The notes: generated by a model not told the origin, from the sequence alone. Positions 8,427-20,030 are shown, counted from the stretch's first letter. The stretch is DNA of 64,000 nt from Bacillus sp. Xin1 (GCF_013314535.1 NZ_JABUAE010000017.1:1-64000), one strand, 5' to 3'. Made by a program: numbers and translations.

Positions 8427-10828
8427 AATTTGCAAGTGTAATCGTTGATGTACCGGCACGTCAAACAGACCGCCCGTTTGATTATGTTATCCCAAAGAAA
8501 TGGGAAGATATTGTACAAACAGGTATGCGTGTAGTCGTTCCATTTGGCCCAAGAAAATTACAAGGTTTTATTATTGAAATAAAAGATTCAGTCGATGTGG
8601 AAAGTAAGAAGTTAAAAGCATTACATGAAATACTAGATGTTACTCCAGTTTTAAATGAGGAATTATTGAAAATTGGATTTTGGCTGACGGATGAAACGTT
8701 ATGTTATACAATTTCAGCTTTTCAAGTTATGCTTCCAACTGCAATAAAAGCAACGTATAAAAAGCGACTACAGCTGTATAAACCAGAAGAAGTAGCGCCG
8801 GAAATTCGTGATTGGTTTCAAGGAAAAGAAGCGATAGATTGGGAAGAAATTGCCACGCACCCACATATGTATCGTAAGATTCAAAAAGAGATAACAAATG
8901 GAACGATTGAAGTCATCTATAAAGTAAAGGATAAAGTTCAAAAGAAGAAACAAAGAGTGGTTCAGCCAGAATTGCCACAGGAACAATTAGAGGCAGCTGC
9001 ATTTGAGCTGAAAAGTAAAAAGCAGCAAGATGTACTTTATTACTTTGTAGAAAATTATCACAGTGTGGCCTTAAAAACGTTAACAGAAGAACTACAAATA
9101 ACAGATGCACCAATAAAGTCGCTTGTGAAAAAAGGGTTGCTTTTAGAAAAGTATGTTGAAGTATATCGTAATCCATATGATGATGAGGCTTTTGAACAGA
9201 CAAAGCCATTTCCACTCACGGATGAACAAAACCAAGTGATTACACCTATTTTGTCATCTATCGAAAATGAAACATATAATCCATTTTTACTATATGGTGT
9301 TACAGGAAGCGGTAAAACAGAAGTGTATTTACAATCCATTGCTGCGGTGTTAAAAAAAGGAAAAGAAGCCATTGTCCTCGTTCCAGAAATTGCGTTAACG
9401 CCGCAAATGGTGGACCGTTTTAAAGGACGATTTGGCTCGCAAGTTGCGGTTCTTCATAGTGCACTTTCTGTTGGTGAAAAATATGATGAATGGCGAAAAA
9501 TTTTACGGAAAGAAGTGAAAGTGGTCGTTGGAGCACGCTCTGCTATTTTTGCGCCATTTGAAAATTTAGGGATTATTATTATTGATGAAGAACATGAATC
9601 AAGCTATAAACAAGAAGATAATCCAAAGTATCACGCTAGAGATGTCGCCGTCTGGAGAGGTCAATATCATAATTGTCCAATCGTACTCGGTAGTGCAACA
9701 CCGACACTTGAATCGTTTGCTAGAGCGAAGAAGGGTGTTTATGAGCTATTAACAATGCAAAAGCGTATGAATGAACAAGCATTGCCGACAGTGGAAATTG
9801 TTGATATGCGTGAGGAATTGCGTGATGGAAATCGCTCTATGTTCTCTAAATTACTTCATGAGAAAATAGCGGATCGATTAAAAAAGAAAGAACAAATGGT
9901 ACTTTTTTTAAATCGAAGAGGTCATTCAACGTTTGTCATGTGCCGTGATTGTGGTTATGTAGTACAATGCCCTCATTGTGATATATCACTCACTTATCAT
10001 AAAATGAATCATCGTTTAAAATGTCACTATTGTAGTTATGAGGAAAATATGCCAACTGCTTGTCCTGCTTGTAATAGTTCGCATATTCGTTTCTTTGGTA
10101 CAGGAACGCAAAAGGTAGAAGAAGAAATTACAAAGTTATTTCCAGAGGCGCGGGTTATCCGTATGGATGTTGACACGACGAGTCGTAAAGGGATGCACGA
10201 AAAACTATTAAAAGCGTTCGGTGAAGAGAAAGCGGATATCTTACTTGGTACACAAATGATTGCTAAAGGGCTTGATTTTCCAAAGGTTACACTTGTTGGT
10301 GTCTTAACAGCTGATACGATGCTACATTTACCAGATTTCAGAGCAAGTGAAAAAACGTATCAGTTATTAACACAGGTAAGTGGACGTGCAGGACGACATG
10401 AATTACCGGGAGAAGTAGTGATTCAAACGTACACGCCAGAACACTATAGCGTAGAATTAGCAAAGAATCAGCAGTACGATGTATTTTTTGAACAAGAAAT
10501 GCAAATGAGAAAAATGAGACAATATCCACCGTACTACTATGTTGCGCTTGTAACCGTTTCACATCCAGAGTTATTAAAAGCAGTACAAGTAACGGAAAAA
10601 ATTGTTGGTTATTTACGAACGCATTGCTTGCAGCAAACAATGGTGCTAGGACCAGTTGCTTCAGCAATTCCAAGGATAAAAGATAGATATCGATACCAAT
10701 GCATGATAAAATACAAGCGGGAACCAAACTTAAAGTACGTGCTCAAAATGGTAAATGAACATTATCAAGCGGAAATGCAAAAAGATTTGCAGATCTCAAT
10801 CGACTTTAATCCAACAATGTTAATGTAG
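8423..10828 (+). CDS. priA: Primosomal protein N' (PriA helicase)
   Basis: 801 aa. 3'-to-5' DNA helicase that reloads the replisome at stalled or repaired forks. An N-terminal DNA-binding domain is followed by helicase motif I GVTGSGKT (about 292-299) and DEEHE (about 388-392). A cysteine cluster of CxxC pairs (about 507-552) binds zinc, and the helicase C-terminal block contains LLGTQMIAKGLDFP and QVSGRAGR. The ATG overlaps the coaBC stop by 4 nt with AGAGGA upstream. The family is usually 730-805 aa. Confidence 0.95.
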   Translation: MKFASVIVDVPARQTDRPFDYVIPKKWEDIVQTGMRVVVPFGPRKLQGFIIEIKDSVDVESKKLKALHEILDVTPVLNEELLKIGFWLTDETLCYTISAFQVMLPTAIKATYKKRLQLYKPEEVAPEIRDWFQGKEAIDWEEIATHPHMYRKIQKEITNGTIEVIYKVKDKVQKKKQRVVQPELPQEQLEAAAFELKSKKQQDVLYYFVENYHSVALKTLTEELQITDAPIKSLVKKGLLLEKYVEVYRNPYDDEAFEQTKPFPLTDEQNQVITPILSSIENETYNPFLLYGVTGSGKTEVYLQSIAAVLKKGKEAIVLVPEIALTPQMVDRFKGRFGSQVAVLHSALSVGEKYDEWRKILRKEVKVVVGARSAIFAPFENLGIIIIDEEHESSYKQEDNPKYHARDVAVWRGQYHNCPIVLGSATPTLESFARAKKGVYELLTMQKRMNEQALPTVEIVDMREELRDGNRSMFSKLLHEKIADRLKKKEQMVLFLNRRGHSTFVMCRDCGYVVQCPHCDISLTYHKMNHRLKCHYCSYEENMPTACPACNSSHIRFFGTGTQKVEEEITKLFPEARVIRMDVDTTSRKGMHEKLLKAFGEEKADILLGTQMIAKGLDFPKVTLVGVLTADTMLHLPDFRASEKTYQLLTQVSGRAGRHELPGEVVIQTYTPEHYSVELAKNQQYDVFFEQEMQMRKMRQYPPYYYVALVTVSHPELLKAVQVTEKIVGYLRTHCLQQTMVLGPVASAIPRIKDRYRYQCMIKYKREPNLKYVLKMVNEHYQAEMQKDLQISIDFNPTMLM

Positions 10829-10839
10829 TGGAGGAAAAT

Positions 10840-11316
10840 ATGGCAGTTTTAGAAATTGTAAAGCACCCAGATGAAGTGTTAGAAACCCCATGTGAACGGG
10901 TAATGAACTTTGATAAGAAGTTAGTGAATTTATTAAAAGATATGCACGAAACAATGTTAGTTGCAGATGGAGTCGGTTTAGCAGCACCGCAAGTCGGGGT
11001 AAGTTTGCAAGTAGCAGTTGTTGATATTGGTGATGATACGGGAAAAATCGAACTCATTAATCCGGTTATTTTAGAAAAACGTGGTGAACAAGTAGGTCCC
11101 GAAGGTTGCTTAAGCTTTCCGGGACTTTATGGTGAAGTGGAGCGTGCGGAGTATATTAAAGTACGTGCACAAAATCGTCGTGGTAAAATCTTTTTATTAG
11201 AGGCAGATGATTTCCTAGCACGCGCAATCCAACATGAAATCGATCATTTACACGGTGTATTATTCACGTCAAAAGTGACGAGATATTATGAGGAAAACGA
11301 ATTAGAAGAGATGTAA
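10840..11316 (+). CDS. def: Peptide deformylase
   Basis: 158 aa. Metalloenzyme that removes the formyl group from initiator fMet. The three motifs are GVGLAAPQVG, EGCLSFP (metal Cys) and QHEIDHLHG (metal His residues and catalytic Glu). GGAGG is 5 nt before the ATG at 10840; the upstream in-frame GTG at 10828 overlaps the priA stop and lies before that SD. It sits next to fmt, whose product adds the formyl group to initiator tRNA. Confidence 0.95.
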   Translation: MAVLEIVKHPDEVLETPCERVMNFDKKLVNLLKDMHETMLVADGVGLAAPQVGVSLQVAVVDIGDDTGKIELINPVILEKRGEQVGPEGCLSFPGLYGEVERAEYIKVRAQNRRGKIFLLEADDFLARAIQHEIDHLHGVLFTSKVTRYYEENELEEM

Positions 11317-11332
11317 AAGGAGCGGTTTTTGA

Positions 11333-12277
11333 ATGATAAAAGTAGTGTTTATGGGAACACCGGACTTTTCTGTACCGGTGCTTCGTCGTCTTATTGAAGA
11401 TGGATATGATGTAATAGGTGTTGTAACGCAGCCTGATCGCCCGGTAGGAAGAAAAAAGGTTATGACACCAACACCTGTTAAGGTTGAAGCGGAAAAACAC
11501 GGTATCCCCGTATTACAACCGTTAAAAATTCGTGAAAAAGATGAATATGAAAAAGTATTGGCGTTAGAGCCAGATTTAATTGTAACAGCTGCGTTTGGGC
11601 AAATTATACCAAACGAAATTTTAGAGGCACCAAAGTACGGATGTATTAACGTCCATGCTTCCTTACTTCCAGAACTTCGCGGTGGTGCACCAATTCATTA
11701 TTCCATCATGCAAGGAAAAGAAAAGACAGGTATCACAATTATGTATATGGTGGAAAAATTAGATGCTGGTGATATTTTAACGCAAGTGGAAGTTGAAATT
11801 GAAGAACGTGAAACAACCGGTTCATTATTTGATAAATTAAGTGAAGCTGGAGCTCACTTATTATCGAAAACGGTGCCTTTATTAATCCAAGGAAAATTAG
11901 AGCCGATTAAACAAAATGAAGCTGAAGTAACATTTGCGTATAATATTAAGCGCGAACAAGAAAAAATCGATTGGACGAAAACTGGAGAAGAAGTGTACAA
12001 TCACATTCGCGGTTTAAATCCATGGCCAGTTGCTTATACGACTTTAGCAGAACAAGTTGTAAAAGTATGGTGGGGTGAAAAAGTTCCTGTAACTATGCAG
12101 GCTGAAGCGGGTTCTATTGTAGCAATTGAAGAAGATGGTTTCGTTGTGGCGACAGGAAATGAAACTGGAGTGAAAATTACTGAGTTGCAGCCATCTGGTA
12201 AAAAACGTATGAGCTGTTCGCAATTTTTACGTGGAACAAAACCTGAAATTGGTACGAAGTTAGGAGAAGACGCATGA
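11333..12277 (+). CDS. fmt: Methionyl-tRNA formyltransferase
   Basis: 314 aa. Transfers a formyl group from 10-formyl-THF to Met-tRNA-fMet. Shows the [11 protein letters not shown] start, the catalytic segment [18 protein letters not shown] (formyltransferase Asn-His-Asp site region), and a C-terminal OB-like tRNA-binding domain from about 205. Strong AAAGGAG upstream. Overlaps rsmB by 4 nt. Confidence 0.95.
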   Translation: MIKVVFMGTPDFSVPVLRRLIEDGYDVIGVVTQPDRPVGRKKVMTPTPVKVEAEKHGIPVLQPLKIREKDEYEKVLALEPDLIVTAAFGQIIPNEILEAPKYGCINVHASLLPELRGGAPIHYSIMQGKEKTGITIMYMVEKLDAGDILTQVEVEIEERETTGSLFDKLSEAGAHLLSKTVPLLIQGKLEPIKQNEAEVTFAYNIKREQEKIDWTKTGEEVYNHIRGLNPWPVAYTTLAEQVVKVWWGEKVPVTMQAEAGSIVAIEEDGFVVATGNETGVKITELQPSGKKRMSCSQFLRGTKPEIGTKLGEDA

Positions 12278-13608
12278 GACAAAATGTTCGTGAGTTAGCT
12301 CTCGATGGTTTAATGCAAGTTGAAAAAAGCGGTGCTTATAGCAATTTGCTTTTAAATAATTTAATTGAAAAAAGCGAAATTGATCGAAAAGATATCGGTC
12401 TACTAACAGAAATTGTATATGGAACGATTCAACGCCGCGATACACTTGATTACTATTTACAACCGTTTTTAAGAAAAAAGGTAGAGGCATGGGTAAAAGT
12501 TTTACTACGTTTGTCCTTATATCAAATGATATATTTAGATCGTGTTCCAGAAAGAGCGGTAATTCATGAAGCAGTTGAAATTGCAAAACGTCGTGGACAT
12601 AAAGGGATTGCCGGAATGGTAAATGGGGTATTACGTTCTATTCAGCGTGAAGGTGTCCCGTCCTTAGATGAAATACAAAACCCTGTAAAACGACTTGCTG
12701 TTGCAACGAGTCATCCAGAGTGGCTTGTACAAGAATGGACGACAGCATATGATTTAGAAACTGCAGAGAAAATGTGTGAAGTAAATATGTTGCCCCCTGT
12801 ACCAACAGCACGTGTGAATGTTGATAAAGTAATGGTAGAAGAAGCAATTGATTTATTAAAGCAAGAAGGTGTCGAAGCGCAAAGCGGAGATTTATCTGAT
12901 GATGCGATTCAAATTGAAAAAGGAAATGTGGCCCATACAGAAGCATTCCAAAAAGGTTTCCTTTCTATTCAAGATGAAAGCTCTATGCTTGTTGCACGTG
13001 CTCTAGAACCAGCAGAAGGAGATAAGGTTTTAGATAGCTGCGCGGCACCTGGCGGAAAAACAACGCATATTGCAGAGCGCTTAAAGGGAACGGGTCAGGT
13101 GATGTCACTTGATTTGCATCCACATAAAGTTCGCTTAATTCAGCAACAAGCGAAGCGTCTAGGTCTAGAAAATGTTGAAACAAAGGCACTTGATGCTAGA
13201 AAAGTTCAAGAACATTTTGCAAGTGAAAGTTTTGATAAAATATTAGTAGATGCACCTTGCTCTGGGTTTGGTGTAATCAGACGTAAACCTGATATTAAAT
13301 TAGGTAAAGAAAAAGGAGATAGTGAAAGACTGTCGACAATTCAGCTATCGATACTAGAAAAGGTAGCTCCTCTGTTAAAAGCAGGTGGTCGCCTTGTTTA
13401 TAGTACGTGTACAATTGAAAAAATAGAGAATGAGCAAGTAATAGAGCAATTTTTACAAGAGCATCCTGAATTTGAATGGGATACTACTATGAAAGAGCGC
13501 ATGCCAGAAAAGTTACGTCCTTATATCAATGAAGGACAAGTGCAAATTTTACCGCATTATTTTGCAACAGATGGCTTTTATATTGCTTGTTTAAGAAAGA
13601 AGGTGTAG
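12274..13608 (+). CDS. rsmB: 16S rRNA m5C967 methyltransferase RsmB
   Basis: 444 aa. Has an N-terminal NusB-like RNA-binding domain (about 1-130) and a SAM-dependent methyltransferase domain with [15 protein letters not shown] (SAM site), [15 protein letters not shown] (motif IV with Cys) and VYSTCTI (motif VI catalytic Cys). Targets C967 (E. coli numbering) in the small-subunit rRNA. Translationally coupled to fmt and 4 nt from rlmN. Confidence 0.94.
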   Translation: MRQNVRELALDGLMQVEKSGAYSNLLLNNLIEKSEIDRKDIGLLTEIVYGTIQRRDTLDYYLQPFLRKKVEAWVKVLLRLSLYQMIYLDRVPERAVIHEAVEIAKRRGHKGIAGMVNGVLRSIQREGVPSLDEIQNPVKRLAVATSHPEWLVQEWTTAYDLETAEKMCEVNMLPPVPTARVNVDKVMVEEAIDLLKQEGVEAQSGDLSDDAIQIEKGNVAHTEAFQKGFLSIQDESSMLVARALEPAEGDKVLDSCAAPGGKTTHIAERLKGTGQVMSLDLHPHKVRLIQQQAKRLGLENVETKALDARKVQEHFASESFDKILVDAPCSGFGVIRRKPDIKLGKEKGDSERLSTIQLSILEKVAPLLKAGGRLVYSTCTIEKIENEQVIEQFLQEHPEFEWDTTMKERMPEKLRPYINEGQVQILPHYFATDGFYIACLRKKV

Positions 13609-13612
13609 CATC

Positions 13613-14701
13613 ATGGAAACAACTGTAAGAAAACAAAAGAAAAATCTAGAAACGAAAAAACCATCTATTTACTCTTTACAACTTCATGAAATGCAAGATT
13701 GGTTAAAGGAACAAGGGGAACCGAAATTCCGTGCAGGTCAAATTTTTGATTGGTTATATAAAAAACGTGTAAAAAATTATGAGGATATGACAAACCTTTC
13801 CAAAGGATTGCGTGATAAATTGTCGAATTCCTTTGATATAACTACTTTAAATACGTTAGTAAAACAAACATCTTCAGATGGAACGATTAAATTTTTATTC
13901 CAACTATACGATGGTTATTCTATTGAAACAGTATTAATGCGACATGAATATGGAAATTCCATTTGTGTAACAACGCAAGTTGGATGTCGTATTGGATGTA
14001 CGTTTTGTGCATCTACACTAGGTGGTTTAAAACGAAATCTAGAAGCTGGGGAAATTGTAGCGCAAGTAGTGGAAGTGCAGCGTGCGCTTGATGAAACGGA
14101 AGAGCGCGTGAGTTCCCTTGTTGTAATGGGTATTGGTGAGCCATTTGATAATTACGATAATTTAATGGCATTCCTACGCATTGTAAATCATGAGAAAGGA
14201 ATCCATATTGGTGCACGTCATATGACGGTTTCAACAAGTGGAATTATCCCAAAAATTTATAAATTCGCTGAAGAAGATATGCAAATTAACTTTGCGATTT
14301 CATTGCACGCTCCAAATACAGAATTACGTTCAAAATTAATGCCAATTAACCGTGCTTATAAATTGCCGGATTTAATGGAGGCTATTAAATATTATGTAAA
14401 TAGAACGGGTCGTCGTATTACATTTGAATATGGCTTATTTGGAGGAGAAAACGACCAAGTTGAGCACGCTGAAGAACTTGCTCAATTGTTAAAAGGTGTA
14501 AAGTGTCATGTGAACTTAATTCCGGTAAACTACGTACCAGAGCGTGATTATGTAAGAACGCCACGTGAGCAAATTTTCTTATTTGAAAAAACGCTAAAAG
14601 ACCGTGGAGTAAATGTAACGATTCGCCGTGAACAAGGTCATGATATTGATGCTGCCTGCGGTCAGTTGCGTGCAAAGGAGCGCAAAGAAGAGACGAGGTG
14701 A
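13613..14701 (+). CDS. rlmN: Dual-specificity 23S rRNA/tRNA m2A methyltransferase RlmN
   Basis: 362 aa, radical-SAM enzyme. The CRIGCTFC motif (Cys125, Cys129, Cys132) binds the 4Fe-4S cluster; the methyl-carrying cysteine expected near the C-terminus is visible as Cys349 in DAACGQL. Methylates C2 of A2503 in 23S rRNA and A37 of some tRNAs. Its last codons overlap the prpC ribosome binding site GAGGTGA, coupling the two genes. Confidence 0.95.
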   Translation: METTVRKQKKNLETKKPSIYSLQLHEMQDWLKEQGEPKFRAGQIFDWLYKKRVKNYEDMTNLSKGLRDKLSNSFDITTLNTLVKQTSSDGTIKFLFQLYDGYSIETVLMRHEYGNSICVTTQVGCRIGCTFCASTLGGLKRNLEAGEIVAQVVEVQRALDETEERVSSLVVMGIGEPFDNYDNLMAFLRIVNHEKGIHIGARHMTVSTSGIIPKIYKFAEEDMQINFAISLHAPNTELRSKLMPINRAYKLPDLMEAIKYYVNRTGRRITFEYGLFGGENDQVEHAEELAQLLKGVKCHVNLIPVNYVPERDYVRTPREQIFLFEKTLKDRGVNVTIRREQGHDIDAACGQLRAKERKEETR

Positions 14702-14705
14702 CAAG

Positions 14706-15458
14706 ATGAAAGCCGTGTTTCTATCGGATAAAGGTAAAGTTCGTCAACACAATGAAGATAGTGCAGGAGTTTTTCATAATTTAGATGGAGATATTTTAGC
14801 TGTAGTAGCTGATGGAATGGGAGGTCATCGAGCAGGCGATGTTGCTAGCTCGATGGCCATTCAATTATTCCATGATTATTGGAAGCAAACGTATAATATG
14901 GATACACCAAAAAAAGCAGAAGAATGGTTACATACAAACGTTGAAATGATTAACGAGAGGGTATACGAATACTCGAAGAAGCATACTGAATGTAGTGGCA
15001 TGGGAACTACTGTTATTGTTGCGATTTGTACGGCGGGATTTGTAACAATTGGACATATAGGAGATAGTCGTTGTTACATGTTATCAGATGGAGAGATTTC
15101 GCTTATAACCGAAGATCATTCACTTGTAAATGAACTTGTGAGATATGGTGAGATTTCAAAAGAAGATGCAGAGTATCATCCAAAAAAGAATGTGCTTTTA
15201 CGAGCGCTTGGAACAGAAGAAAAAGTTGGATTAGATGTGAAAACATTAGTGTTAGAAGAAAATGATCAACTGCTTCTTTGCTCTGACGGATTATCAAATA
15301 AAGTTGCTATGGATGATATGCGAAAAATTTTGCTATTAAACGAACAACTCGAGACAAAGGGGGAGTGTCTTGTTCAACTTGCGAATGATCGTGGTGGAGA
15401 AGATAATATTACCCTTGTCATTGTTGATTATACGGGTTCGGCAAACGAAAGTAGGTGA
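14706..15458 (+). CDS. prpC: PP2C-type protein phosphatase PrpC (Stp)
   Basis: 250 aa. Mn2+-dependent Ser/Thr phosphatase that reverses PrkC phosphorylation. Metal-site motifs are [14 protein letters not shown] (Asp ligands), [13 protein letters not shown] and GGEDNITLV. The ATG at 14706 follows GAGGTGA; a longer in-frame reading from 14628 lies inside rlmN. Overlaps the reading frame region of prkC, the standard phosphatase-kinase pair. Confidence 0.95.
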   Translation: MKAVFLSDKGKVRQHNEDSAGVFHNLDGDILAVVADGMGGHRAGDVASSMAIQLFHDYWKQTYNMDTPKKAEEWLHTNVEMINERVYEYSKKHTECSGMGTTVIVAICTAGFVTIGHIGDSRCYMLSDGEISLITEDHSLVNELVRYGEISKEDAEYHPKKNVLLRALGTEEKVGLDVKTLVLEENDQLLLCSDGLSNKVAMDDMRKILLLNEQLETKGECLVQLANDRGGEDNITLVIVDYTGSANESR

Positions 15459-15466
15459 ATTACAAC

Positions 15467-17440
15467 GTGCTGATTGGAAAACGCCTAAATGACCGCTACA
15501 AGCTACTGAAAATGATTGGTGGCGGAGGAATGGCCAATGTATATTTGGCTCATGATGATATACTGGGCCGGGATGTAGCGGTAAAAATATTACGACTCGA
15601 TTATGCAAATAATGATGAGTTTATCAAACGTTTCCATCGAGAAGCGCAATCTGTTACAACGTTGTCGCATCCGAATATTGTGAGTATGTATGATGTTGGT
15701 GAAGAAGATGGGATTTATTATCTTGTTATGGAGTATGTACCTGGGCAAACATTGAAGCAATATATAAATCAGCGTGGAATGTTACCTATAGGAGAAGCTC
15801 TTGATATTATGGAACAGTTAACATCTGCAATGGCACATGCTCATCATTTTGAAATTGTACATCGAGATATAAAGCCACATAACATTCTAATTCGGAATGA
15901 TGGAGTTGTGAAAGTAACCGATTTTGGAATTGCGACAGCTACAAGTGCAACGACGATAACGCATACGAACTCAGTGCTTGGTTCGGTTCATTATTTGTCT
16001 CCAGAGCAAGCACGCGGAGGGATAGCGAATAAACAATCAGACATTTATTCACTTGGAATTGTAATGTTTGAATTGTTAACAGGGCGACAACCATTTTCAG
16101 GAGAGTCTGCGGTTGCGATAGCTTTAAAACATTTACAGAATGAAACACCATCTCCAAAACGTTGGAATCCAGATATTCCACAAAGTGTAGAAAATATTAT
16201 TTTAAAAGCAACTGCAAAAGATCCGTTTCATCGGTATCAGTCTGCTAATGCGATGAAGAGAGATGTTGAAACAGCGCTATATCCAGAACGTATTAATGAA
16301 CAACCGTTTTATATACCGGAAGATATGGAAGCGACGAAGGCCATTCCGATTATTCAACAAGAGCAATTGTTTGGAAATGTAAGTGATGAAACAATTGTAT
16401 TGAATGGAAACAAAGCCGATGGACAGATAAAAAATGAAGAAGCCAAACCAAAGGTAGAAAAAAAGCGAAGTAATAAATGGTTGAAAGTACTAATTACAAC
16501 ATTTTTACTTTTAGCAATTGGTATAACGTTAGCTCTTACTGTAATTCCAGGATTCTTTATACCAAAAGATGTGAAAATCCCGGATGTATCTGGTATGAAG
16601 TATGAGACTGCTGTTAATGCTCTTGTTGAGAAAGGATTTGAAGTTGCTGAGCCTAACATTGTTTATACAGATGATGTTGAAGCTGGGAAAGTAATTAAAA
16701 CAAATCCAGTAGCAGGAAGAGTTGTAAAGGAAAGTTCTAAAATCACAATCTATCAATCCGGTGGGAAAAAAAAGAACAAAATGAGTAATTTAATCGGAAA
16801 AGATTTTGAGAGCTTGAAGGACGAATTAGAAGGAAAATATAAAATTATTGTTCCATCCTATATTGAAAGCGATAAACCGAAAGGTCAAATTTTAGACCAG
16901 AGTCCAGCGGCTGATCAAATGATTGTGGAAGCAGAGCAAGATGTGAAAGTTTGGATAAGTAAGGGGCCTTATCAAATTAGGCTTGGTGATTTTTCAGGTT
17001 GGACCGAAAATTATGTGAATAGCTATTTGAATGAAAATAAACTGATCTCTAATATAAAAAGAGAGTATTCAGATACAGTTGAGAAAGGTTTAGTGATTTC
17101 GCAATCACCAAAACCGGGAACACCTTTAAAAGAAGGAGATAAAGTAACGGTTACTATATCAGATGGGCCAAAACCGAAAGTAACGAAGACTGTAAAAGTT
17201 GATAATATTGCAATCCCATATGAATCTCCTGTAGAAGGTGAGAAAAAGCCGCAGACAATAGAAATTTATAAAGAAGATATGGCGCAAAAAATGGATAAGC
17301 CGATTGAAACACGAACGATAACGGAATCAACTACTATTTCTTTAGAATTTGTGATTCAAGAAGGAACAAAAGGACATTATAAGATTGTTCGAGATGGAAC
17401 AACAATCATTGATAAAGAAGTGCCATATCCGGCCGAGTAA
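15467..17440 (+). CDS. prkC: Membrane Ser/Thr kinase PrkC with PASTA domains
   Basis: 657 aa, starting at GTG 15467 (AGGTGA 8 nt upstream, N-terminus [11 protein letters not shown]). An upstream in-frame GTG at 15455 would place the SD inside the gene. Kinase domain: GGGGMANVY loop (18-26), Lys40, HRDIKPHN with Asp134, DFG with Asp152, and activation-loop threonines 162, 163, 165 and 167. One membrane helix spans about 338-362; three to four extracellular PASTA repeats bind muropeptides, and the tail is followed by a C-terminal Ig-like segment. PrkC senses cell-wall fragments, acts in spore germination and stationary phase, and phosphorylates translation factors. Confidence 0.95.
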   Translation: MLIGKRLNDRYKLLKMIGGGGMANVYLAHDDILGRDVAVKILRLDYANNDEFIKRFHREAQSVTTLSHPNIVSMYDVGEEDGIYYLVMEYVPGQTLKQYINQRGMLPIGEALDIMEQLTSAMAHAHHFEIVHRDIKPHNILIRNDGVVKVTDFGIATATSATTITHTNSVLGSVHYLSPEQARGGIANKQSDIYSLGIVMFELLTGRQPFSGESAVAIALKHLQNETPSPKRWNPDIPQSVENIILKATAKDPFHRYQSANAMKRDVETALYPERINEQPFYIPEDMEATKAIPIIQQEQLFGNVSDETIVLNGNKADGQIKNEEAKPKVEKKRSNKWLKVLITTFLLLAIGITLALTVIPGFFIPKDVKIPDVSGMKYETAVNALVEKGFEVAEPNIVYTDDVEAGKVIKTNPVAGRVVKESSKITIYQSGGKKKNKMSNLIGKDFESLKDELEGKYKIIVPSYIESDKPKGQILDQSPAADQMIVEAEQDVKVWISKGPYQIRLGDFSGWTENYVNSYLNENKLISNIKREYSDTVEKGLVISQSPKPGTPLKEGDKVTVTISDGPKPKVTKTVKVDNIAIPYESPVEGEKKPQTIEIYKEDMAQKMDKPIETRTITESTTISLEFVIQEGTKGHYKIVRDGTTIIDKEVPYPAE

Positions 17441-17461
17441 AGGTGTGTCTCCATTTAGTGG

Positions 17462-17491
17462 ATTCCACCTTCTTTGTATGGACAGTGGAAT
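17462..17491 (+). terminator. Weak hairpin after prkC
   Basis: ATTCCAC (17462-17468) pairs with GTGGAAT (17485-17491) and is followed by TTGTT. An alternative small stem GTGG-ATT-CCAC (17458-17468) would compete with it. The T-run is poor, so read-through into rsgA is likely. Confidence 0.35.
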
Positions 17492-17612
17492 TTGTTACTC
17501 GTGCCTGTTATGCTGTTAACGTGGGTAGAAAAAGGACGAGAAGTTGTGATTTGAAATAGAAGAACAGCCTAAAAGTAAAGTAGGAATAAAGGGTAATCTA
17601 AACTGGTAAACA

Positions 17613-17694
17613 ATCAGTCTTATCCCATTACTCCGTCTCGAAATTTTGAGAGAGGGTTAATAATATATATAACCCTACTTGATCAGGGACTGAT
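17613..17694 (+). ncRNA. Candidate structured leader upstream of rsgA
   Basis: ATCAGTC (17613-17619) can pair with GACTGAT (17688-17694), enclosing two more hairpins: TCTCGAA/TTGAGA type (17636-17651) and AGGGTTA/TAACCCT (17653-17659 with 17670-17676). No T-run follows, so it does not look like a plain terminator. It lies 36 nt before the rsgA start. It matches no riboswitch class I can recognise; this is my own pairing by eye. Confidence 0.35.
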
Positions 17695-17730
17695 AATCAT
17701 TTCATTTTATATAGAATAAAGGAGAGTTAT

Positions 17731-18612
17731 ATGGCAGAAGGAAAAATTATAAAAGCTTTAAGCGGTTTTTATTATGTGCAGCATGAAGGTGGTATTACAC
17801 AATGCCGCGGTCGTGGTGTATTCAGAAAAAATAAAATTACACCGCTTGTAGGAGATCAAGTAGTTTTTCAAGCAGAGAATCCGAATGAAGGGTATGTTTT
17901 GGAGGTTTTTGAGCGAAAGAATGAACTTGTTAGACCGCCAATCGCCAATGTTGATCAAGCAATCCTTGTTTTCTCGGCAGTTGAACCAGATTTTAACCCT
18001 GGATTGTTAGATCGATTTCTGGTTTTAATTGAATATCATAACATTAAACCGATTATTTGTATTAGTAAAATGGATTTAGTTAGTGAAAAGATGCGAGAAA
18101 CCGTTGAATCTTATGCAAAGGATTATCGTGAAATGGGATATGATGTGCTATTTACTTCAATCAACACATCGGAAAGTATTGATATTTTAAAACCATTTTT
18201 AGAAGGTTGTGTATCAGTGGTTGCAGGACAATCTGGTGTAGGAAAATCATCCATGTTAAACGTATTACGCCCAGATTTAGCACTGAAAACAAATGATATC
18301 TCTTCGCATTTAGGGCGTGGTAAGCATACGACAAGACACGTAGAATTGATTTCGGTTGGAAGTGGTCTGGTAGCAGATACACCGGGGTTTAGTTCCCTTG
18401 ATTTTATCGATATAGAAGTAGAAGATCTTACATATTGTTTTCCAGAGTTGAAAGAAGAGAGTCAATACTGTAAATTTAGAGGGTGTACACATCTTTCTGA
18501 ACCAAAATGCGCGGTGAAAGCTGCGGTAGAGGAAGGGAAGATTACCGATTATCGTTACGAACATTATAAACAATTCGTAGAAGAAATTAGAGAGAGAAAG
18601 CCGAGGTATTAG
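17731..18612 (+). CDS. rsgA: Ribosome small-subunit-dependent GTPase RsgA (CpgA/YloQ)
   Basis: 293 aa. Circularly permuted GTPase acting in late 30S maturation; in B. subtilis also a PrkC substrate linked to cell shape. An OB fold (about 1-65) precedes the G domain in permuted order: the G4-like SKMD motif comes before the P-loop GQSGVGKSS (166-174), then DTPG. The C-terminal zinc site is Cys247, Cys252, His254 and Cys260. GGAGAG SD. The 290-nt gap after prkC suggests its own leader or promoter. Confidence 0.95.
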   Translation: MAEGKIIKALSGFYYVQHEGGITQCRGRGVFRKNKITPLVGDQVVFQAENPNEGYVLEVFERKNELVRPPIANVDQAILVFSAVEPDFNPGLLDRFLVLIEYHNIKPIICISKMDLVSEKMRETVESYAKDYREMGYDVLFTSINTSESIDILKPFLEGCVSVVAGQSGVGKSSMLNVLRPDLALKTNDISSHLGRGKHTTRHVELISVGSGLVADTPGFSSLDFIDIEVEDLTYCFPELKEESQYCKFRGCTHLSEPKCAVKAAVEEGKITDYRYEHYKQFVEEIRERKPRY

Positions 18613-18614
18613 TC

Positions 18615-19259
18615 ATGATTAAAATTGCACCATCGATTTTATCAGCAGATTTTTCAAAATTAGGGGAAGAAATTAAAGATGTAGAAAAAGGCGGAGCGGA
18701 TTATATCCATGTTGATGTAATGGATGGACATTTTGTTCCGAACATTACAATTGGTCCGCTAATTGTAGAGGCAATTCGTCCAATTACATCCTTACCATTA
18801 GATGTACATTTGATGATTGAAAATCCTGATAATTATATCCCTACTTTTGCGAAGGCTGGAGCGGATATTATTACTGTCCATGTAGAGGCATGTTCACATT
18901 TACATCGTACGATTCAATTAATTAAATCACATGATATCAAAGCGGGAGTGGTATTAAACCCGCATACACCAGTGTCAATGATTGAACATGTATTAGAAGA
19001 TGTTGATATGGTATTACTTATGACAGTAAATCCAGGATTTGGCGGACAGAAGTTTATTCATTCTGTATTACCGAAAATTAAACAAGTTGCAGAAATGGTC
19101 AAAGAGCGTAATTTACAAGTAGAAATTGAAGTTGATGGTGGTGTAAACGCTGAGACTGCGAGACTTTGTGTAGAAGCTGGAGCAAATGTCCTTGTAGCTG
19201 GATCAGCAGTATATAATCAAAAAGACCGCGGTGAGGCAATTCGCGTAATTCGTGGATAA
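18615..19259 (+). CDS. rpe: Ribulose-phosphate 3-epimerase
   Basis: 214 aa. TIM-barrel, metal-dependent interconversion of ribulose-5-P and xylulose-5-P in the pentose phosphate pathway. Typical APSILSADF start, [11 protein letters not shown] metal-site motif, [17 protein letters not shown] and VDGGV loops. Starts 2 nt after the rsgA stop. Confidence 0.96.
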   Translation: MIKIAPSILSADFSKLGEEIKDVEKGGADYIHVDVMDGHFVPNITIGPLIVEAIRPITSLPLDVHLMIENPDNYIPTFAKAGADIITVHVEACSHLHRTIQLIKSHDIKAGVVLNPHTPVSMIEHVLEDVDMVLLMTVNPGFGGQKFIHSVLPKIKQVAEMVKERNLQVEIEVDGGVNAETARLCVEAGANVLVAGSAVYNQKDRGEAIRVIRG

Positions 19260-19310
19260 GGAATAGATGTAAGAAAACTTTCATGACCTGTTAGAACGGG
19301 AAAAATGTGA

Positions 19311-19345
19311 AAAAGGCAATCTACCGACTGGCAGATTGTCTTTTT
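19311..19345 (+). terminator. Terminator after rpe
   Basis: AAAAGGCAATCT (19311-19322) pairs with AGATTGTCTTTT (19333-19344), one G-T pair, 10-nt loop, ending in a T-run. It lies immediately upstream of the thiN ribosome binding site. Confidence 0.85.
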
Positions 19346-19365
19346 CTATAGAAGGGGAAGAAAAG

Positions 19366-20007
19366 ATGATTATTCATATACTAGCTGGAGGGCCTGAGGA
19401 GTACTGCGCTGATTTATCTCGGTATGAAAATGAGGAAGTTGTATGGGCGGCAGTTGACCGTGGTGTATATCGTTTATTACAAAGAGGAATCATGCCAACA
19501 GTTGCATTTGGTGACTATGACTCAGTTACAGATGAAGAATTAGCGTGGATGCAAAAACAGACAGATGAGTTGCATATTGTTCCGCGCGAAAAAGATCAAA
19601 CGGATTTAGAAATTGCAATTCATTGGGCATTGGAGCAAAAACCGGATTTGATTCGTATTTTTGGCGCTACAGGTGGAAGGCTTGATCATGGATTAGCGAA
19701 CATACAGATGCTTTTAAAAGGGCTGGAAGCATATACTGAAATGTATATCGTCGATAATAAAAATGAAATCTCTGTAAAAAAAGTAGGTACATATATAATT
19801 GAAGAAAAGGAGCAATTTCCATACGTATCTTTTGTGCCTGTTACGGAAATTGTAAAAGGTATTACACTTCGTGGTTTTAAATATCCTCTCACTGATAAAA
19901 CGATAGAATGGGGATCGACGCTTTGTATTAGTAATGAACTCGTTGCGGAAAAAGGTACTTTTTCATTTACTTCTGGCATATTAATGGTGATAAGAAGCAC
20001 GGATTGA
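19366..20007 (+). CDS. thiN: Thiamine pyrophosphokinase
   Basis: 213 aa. Converts thiamine plus ATP to thiamine pyrophosphate. Family motifs are AAVDRGVY, FGDYDSVT (metal Asp pair), EKDQTDLEIAI and FGATGGRLDHGLANI. The ATG at 19366 follows GAAGGGGA; the in-frame ATG at 19336 is inside the rpe terminator. Confidence 0.94.
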   Translation: MIIHILAGGPEEYCADLSRYENEEVVWAAVDRGVYRLLQRGIMPTVAFGDYDSVTDEELAWMQKQTDELHIVPREKDQTDLEIAIHWALEQKPDLIRIFGATGGRLDHGLANIQMLLKGLEAYTEMYIVDNKNEISVKKVGTYIIEEKEQFPYVSFVPVTEIVKGITLRGFKYPLTDKTIEWGSTLCISNELVAEKGTFSFTSGILMVIRSTD

Positions 20008-20030
20008 AGAAACACTTTTGCTACTTGCAT

